The notes beneath the pieces were generated by a model that was given only the letters and a program-made list of their open reading frames with translations, was not told the origin of the DNA and did not search any database. Both the position numbers and the translations under genes were made by a program. From Copromyces sp. CBS 386.78 (lineage: Eukaryota; Ascomycota; Sordariomycetes; Sordariales; Sordariaceae): 64,000 bases of DNA. Position 1 is the first letter of the stretch. Each line of letters opens with the position of its first letter. The DNA is taken from NCBI GenBank assembly GCA_030685235.1, contig MU839115.1, positions 124,001-188,000 of the forward strand, given 5' to 3'. Below, in pieces: positions 59,001 through 64,000 of the stretch.

Positions 59001-60499
59001 AAGCTCATCTAGGGTAGCATTTTGCCCCATTTTCGGCCATTAAATCTGCCCTATCAATCGAATTGCGCTCTTTTGCTCGATTAGATCTTGATATTGCTCC
59101 ATCCAGTCTCCAGTCTCCATCCTCCAGTCTAGCCACGTCAGACAGACATGAAAAACACACCTTTTTCCCTTACTCACCAGCCGCTCAAAAAGCTCTCCTT
59201 TCTGTCTTTGCGGATTTGTGTGCTTGTTCGTCACTTAAAATCATCAATCTTTCTAGTTGCTCCTGCCTCCACGTTATGAATACTACTCAGCGCTGTAGTT
59301 ATCCGTTCCTTCCCACTGGCTCTCTTGGCCGTCACTGCCCCGTAACGTTTTCGTCTTGCTTCCACTGCACTTGCTTGATTGCGTGAGAGCAGGAGCACTT
59401 TCTCACCACTGCACTGCACCTTCTTATTCCAGACATCCCGAAGATCGGTCCGGTTCCATTTCATGATCTTGGAGCTTCTTGGACGTCTCACGTCGTCTCG
59501 TACGCTAGCGAACCACCACCAGACAGGCCATTGGCATACAAATGTGTGTACGCTCCCGCATGGTGCTGGTCGAAGAGATGAGTGGCATGATTTCTGGACG
59601 ATCAGCATAAAGAATCGCAAAGCGACGATTTATCAGGCACTTGGTTGTCAGAACAATTCGGAAGAAGGCATAGAAACATATTACGGTAGGCGCTACGGAT
59701 GGACAATATACATGCCGCTTTGGGCTTAGGCAACCTGTGTACCTTACCCAGCCATGAGCAGCCAAGTGGTACCTGAGCCTCCTAGTGAGCGAACCCCACT
59801 TCTAACTAACTCACTCCGGGCTTGCTGGCGGTCACCCACCCATATAGAACTCCCCCAAACTCCGTCCAAGGCGGGGACCCGAAGCGAGACGGACGTACCG
59901 GATCCGACTCCGGACTCCGGGACCTCCAAGTTGTTGCAGAAAGTCGGAAGACCCCGCCCGCAAATCCTTTGCTTCGTTTGCACCCTTCGCCCGGGCAGGC
60001 AAATGCTTTCCATTCCTAACCGCCATTCATTCGTCTCCCGTCCCCCTTCGCCCCGTCTAGTTCTAGGTATTCCGTCTGCCCATTTGCTTGCCAACAGAAG
60101 GCCCCGACTGGACCCCTGCGCCATGCATACATACACATACCAGTGCCTACCTGCCGGCCGGCCGGTTGGCTCGTGTTGCGGCCAGTCCCGCCCGTGCCCG
60201 CACTTGCACTTTGGATAACGCCGTAATGGGCAGGACTTCGTGTACTGTGGAAAATGATGATTATGATCGGGGAACACTCAGTCACACTTCATGATTATCA
60301 ACGACCGATCGGTTATGCTGATATCGACTCGGAGCAATGACCAATATAGTCGTGGCCATTGATCCCGCCTAACTCCCAGCCCATTTTGGTGTATCAAAGG
60401 GACAAACTCCAATCACTATAACGCTACCGAGTATATACATTGAAGGGGTTTGGAGGGGCTCAGCAAAGGCATCGCCATTACGCAAATCTTCTTCATCAT

Positions 60500-60540
<41 letters not shown>
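60500..60540 (+). repeat. CAG trinucleotide microsatellite
   Basis: Forty-one nt of uninterrupted CAG (13 units plus two bases), preceded by two CAT units. It lies in a short non-conserved frame and is not part of a gene I can support. Confidence 0.9.
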
Positions 60541-60541
<1 letters not shown>

Positions 60542-63160
60542 CATAACCGTTCGTTTCCTCGGCTATAGTCTGCCGAAACGACGAAAACAGGAGATTGCCT
60601 TTGCGGACTGGCTACTCTTACCGGCTACTGAGAAACGGTTGGCTACGAACGGGAGGTGATTACAGTTGGTTGGCTGGTTGGCATGACGGTTGGTTGCGTT
60701 GCGTTGTTTGATTGCCCGAGTGCCCGAGTGCATGAATGACGGTTGGGCAGGGAGAAACAACGTTGCTGACGCTGATGCTTTCATTCCAATGACGCGTACG
60801 TAACGTGAGCAAAAGCTGAGCACAGCACCAGACCAGCCTGGTAGTAGGGTTTAGTTCCGAGTTCAGACTGATCTTGCGCGGATCATGAAATGCGTTGGTG
60901 GCGAGATACTGTAGGTTTCTTGTTGGGGGCTGAGGTGTTCGCCACGAGTTGGTAGTTGAGTACTAGGTATGTGGGTAGGTTTTGCTAGATGTGTGTCAGT
61001 GTCTCAGGTTCCGATGAAGAGAAAGGAAATCACAGAGGAGAGAAGAATCGAAGAGATGGAATTGGCTCGGTCGCGGAACCGGGATCAATATCCTGCGCCC
61101 CATGGGGAGATCTCTGCAGTGCTCTTCTTCCGTCGAACGTTTTCCTGTTGATCTTTTTCTCCTTTCCCTTTCTCGGACATATGCAAAAGACGGAGATCGA
61201 TCAACATGTGAAGAAACACAGAGCGACCAAGCGGAAAGATTTCCTGGTACTATGTGTGGTGAGTTTTTCATACTCCCTCATTACCACAATCTTACTTGTC
61301 CTCATCATAATCATTGTTATTCATTACATGCAATGAGGCTCAAATGGTTACGCTGACGAATACTCGTTGACAACACAGTTAGTTGGGAAGTTAATACCTA
61401 CCTCCAAACTTGAGAGGTTAGTCCACGTAAACTAAGACTCGCTGTTCATTGATCCGATCCAGAGTCCCCTTGTCGTCCGTCCCCCGTCCAAATCCTCCAT
61501 GTCCTTTCTCTAACCGCTTTTTCCCTAGGATCAAGGACCCCTCAACCGGTAGTTGGCCGTCGGCACCAAACAACCTGACATGCATCTCATCGATCAATCG
61601 AACGATCTTGGTACCCGTGCTATTCCCTTTCTTTTCCCTTCTCCCCGCAAAAAGTCTGGTTAGCATTCCACTCACGATGGTATGCCATATGTAAGTGGTC
61701 ATGAAAATGGCGAGTGAGCGGGGGGGGAGGACTTGGGAGCAAGGGGGTAAGGTGTTATCGAACGGGGTTAGGTAGGCTTGGTAGGCAGGCAGGCTGGCAA
61801 GGGGATAGGATAGGATAGGTATGGGGACATGGCTCCCATGTGTAAGAAGGAGGCCCTGGTTTGTCGTAGCATGGCGTATATGCTTCTCCTGCAGAAGTCC
61901 AAGATACACGCTCGGGTCGATGTCGATATCCATGCCCCCCCTGTTTTGAGCTGGGGTGTATGGCATAGCCCTCGGACAAACTTCGTTACCGAGCTAGAGG
62001 TAGTCAAAGTCTGACAGACGTCAATAGTGTCAGGTCGCTTGTTGAAGGCACTCTGAAGTAGGTAGCTGAGATAATCGTTGAGCGTCCCCTGAGAAGGACA
62101 TCTTTGGCGAAGGTTAACCCCATAATCCTCAGTTGGTCCAATATGGTACTCAGGTTGGTGATACGCAGACAGGGTACGATCGCGATCCAACATGCCTTTC
62201 ATTGGTCGTTTAGTTCCTGGTTGTGCCTGTCTCCTGCTTTGAACGAATCGAATTGTTCCAGCCCTCCTTACAGAGGGAGGTATCAGAGAATGTTCCACTC
62301 TCACTAATGTGATAAGGTGGTATGGCATCTACCATGATAGGGGAAGTTAGGTACGATGCTTGTAAGTTATGGTGATACTTCCTACGAAAGGAGCATGTCA
62401 TGCTGTTTACGGATCTCAGGCATCTCTGTGCGTGTGCGCGTGTGTCTGTGTGTGCGACCTGACGTTTTGTGCTTGTCCTACGCTGATATCTGGATTTGGC
62501 GGCACGGGTGGCTTTGTGATGGAGAATGTGGGATGAAGTTTCATTCTCTACTCCTTCTTTATGAACGTGGCTATCATCGTAAGCATCATGTATCGACCTC
62601 TGCGGTTATGTGCAACTAAGTGGACCTTCTCTCAAGCATTTTCGACCTTGGCTGGTGGGTAGCGGTTGCCTTCCCGTGCCTTCCGGGTGATCACAGCAGC
62701 ATCTGTGAGTTAGGAAACGGAAGTCACGATAACTACAACCCAAGCTGCTCTTGCCTACCTTACCACCAACATAACAATGCCAAAGAAAGTGATTCATCAC
62801 TCACCATTTGTCTCAGCAAAGTCATGCCGCCATAGCCCATAATGCCCTCATCACTCGGCACTCCTTCCCCCCACCTAAGATTATCCTAGAGGCATCCGAG
62901 AGGCCCGGGCAGCCCAAGACCTGTGCCCAGCTTCATGATGACACTGCACCTGATTCATCGTTTTCTTGTTTGCTTCGTTTGTGGTACTCGGTCTTCGGGA
63001 TGGGATCCTCCTTCAGTCATCCCATGTCATGTCGAGTTACCCAGAGATAAAGGACATGAAAACGTTCTCTTCATTGTGCGGGTTTTCCCGGGTAAGGTAG
63101 ATGGACTTGACGAATAAGATGATTGGGAATATATGATTAATCATCTTCTTGATGTTCCCC

Positions 63161-63189
63161 GTGATGTCCATTGTGATGTCCATCGTGAT
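63161..63189 (+). repeat. 12-bp tandem repeat
   Basis: GTGATGTCCATT, GTGATGTCCATC and a partial third GTGAT. Confidence 0.7.
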
Positions 63190-64000
63190 TTCTTACGCCG
63201 TAGTCATCGCTTCAGCTCTTGGGGGTTGGCCTTGGAGGATGGAATGGGAAACTGTAAGCGACCGTTGTTGTTCTTGGGTTGGGCTTACCGAGAAAGTTGT
63301 TCTCTGGGCATTCGTTTCGGTGCTGGATGTAATTGACATCCATGCAAGGACGGTTTGCGAGAAATCTGAACTCAGCCAGCTCATTATCATCAGCTCCAGC
63401 CTAAAATCTTTGAAACGTAAAAACGCATCATGTCGTTGTTGCCCAAGATTTCAATGAGAAATATTCCGAATTACGGAGTCTAAATGGCAGCAGACGGAAG
63501 ACGGAACTTAAGAAGGGCAAATGAGGGAGTGTCAACCATAGCTAAATCTGGCTGGGCAGTGATTTGAAGAACCAACGTACAGTTCAGAACAGGAAAAACA
63601 TCATGGACTAATTACTCACATACAGACAACACTGATATTTCGTCGAAACTGAACAGGGGAAAAAGTCCTCTGTCCGTTCCGGAAGAGAAGAGGCTGGCTG
63701 GTTTCGTAAGGAAGAAACTTCCGACCGACCAATGTAATACTCTTTCTTCTGGGTTAATAGATGGAGCAATACGACCTGTCACGTCTTGGGACTGCATGGG
63801 TTTTCCTCCTCTCGCCGGTGTTACACCGGCCTTTCGATAAGGAAACATGGTCCTGTAGACCGGAAGTTCCGGTAGTTAGATAGGCTGGATTAGTAGGTAA
63901 TTAGTTACTTAAGTTACCTTCTCTAGCTTGCCCTCGATAGTAATCCCGGAGCCTACTGGGAAAGGAAGGTACGTTGGAAGACGCGAACTAGCCCAGAATA

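Larger units (their letters stand above)
48433..64000. other. 15.6-kb gene-poor tract of normal base composition
   Basis: Base composition returns to near 50% GC immediately outside the MULE. I find no conserved protein, tRNA, rRNA or transposase in either strand. The longest ATG-started frames (for example 61966-61418 minus, 182 residues; 59754-60218 plus, 154 residues; 56533-57078 plus, 181 residues) lack recognisable domains and have Pro/Arg/Ser-rich compositions typical of chance frames, though small spliced or lineage-specific genes cannot be excluded. Small items: a 23-nt perfect palindrome at 53070-53092, a CAG repeat at 60500-60540 and a 12-bp tandem repeat at 63161-63189. Confidence 0.5.

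Noticed and set aside
61418..61966. 182-codon minus-strand ATG frame
   Set aside because: True ATG start but no domain or recognisable similarity; noted as a possible lineage-specific gene only within the gene-poor entry.
1..64000. CRISPR arrays or bacterial operon features
   Set aside because: No regularly spaced repeats; the DNA is eukaryotic with spliceosomal introns.

Overview
The window looks like nuclear DNA of a filamentous ascomycete, most likely a Sordariales species close to Neurospora/Sordaria. Evidence: short (52-135 nt) GT-AG introns with CTRAC-type branch sites; an ornithine decarboxylase, Pfa3-type palmitoyltransferase and PI-PLC of Neurospora type; a dispersed single 5S rRNA gene with a -29 TATA element; and transposons mutated in the manner of repeat-induced point mutation (RIP: CpA/TpG depleted, TpA enriched, CpG retained).

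Layout. 1-17.5 kb is an ordinary housekeeping segment: the 3' half of the mitochondrial presequence protease CYM1 (+), ornithine decarboxylase (+), a PRPP synthetase with large fungal insertions (+), the APC/C activator Cdh1/Fizzy-related (+), a 5S rRNA gene (-), and a tail-anchored ERAD ubiquitin-conjugating enzyme of the UBE2J1 family (-). 18.08-19.80 kb holds two abutting TA-flanked inverted-repeat elements: one has terminal hairpins that differ in sequence but keep the same fold, the other is a fold-back that carries two divergent copies of a protein C-terminus. 21.1-28.5 kb carries a DHHC palmitoyltransferase (PFA3, +) and a phosphoinositide phospholipase C (-). The genes are independent housekeeping or signalling functions with no operon logic; ODC uses the ornithine pool and PRS feeds nucleotide synthesis, but nothing links them beyond location.

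31.77-32.33 kb is a 564-bp TIR element with a 10-bp target duplication. 33.148-48.423 kb is one 15.3-kb mobile-element nest: a Mutator-like DNA transposon (9-bp target duplication, about 75-bp TIRs, about 4.2 kb when empty) whose transposase reading frame is interrupted by an 11,039-bp Ty3/gypsy chromovirus (361-bp LTRs, 5-bp target duplication AAGAG). Both are heavily RIP-mutated. The retrotransposon shows gag zinc-knuckle, protease, reverse transcriptase, integrase and chromodomain relics, plus an unexplained long third reading frame between pol and the 3' LTR. That third frame is the most unusual item here.

48.43-64.0 kb has normal base composition but no gene I can support; it is a 15.6-kb gene-poor tract next to the silenced nest. 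Exon boundaries were inferred by eye from frame, splice consensus and family conservation; no searches were run.
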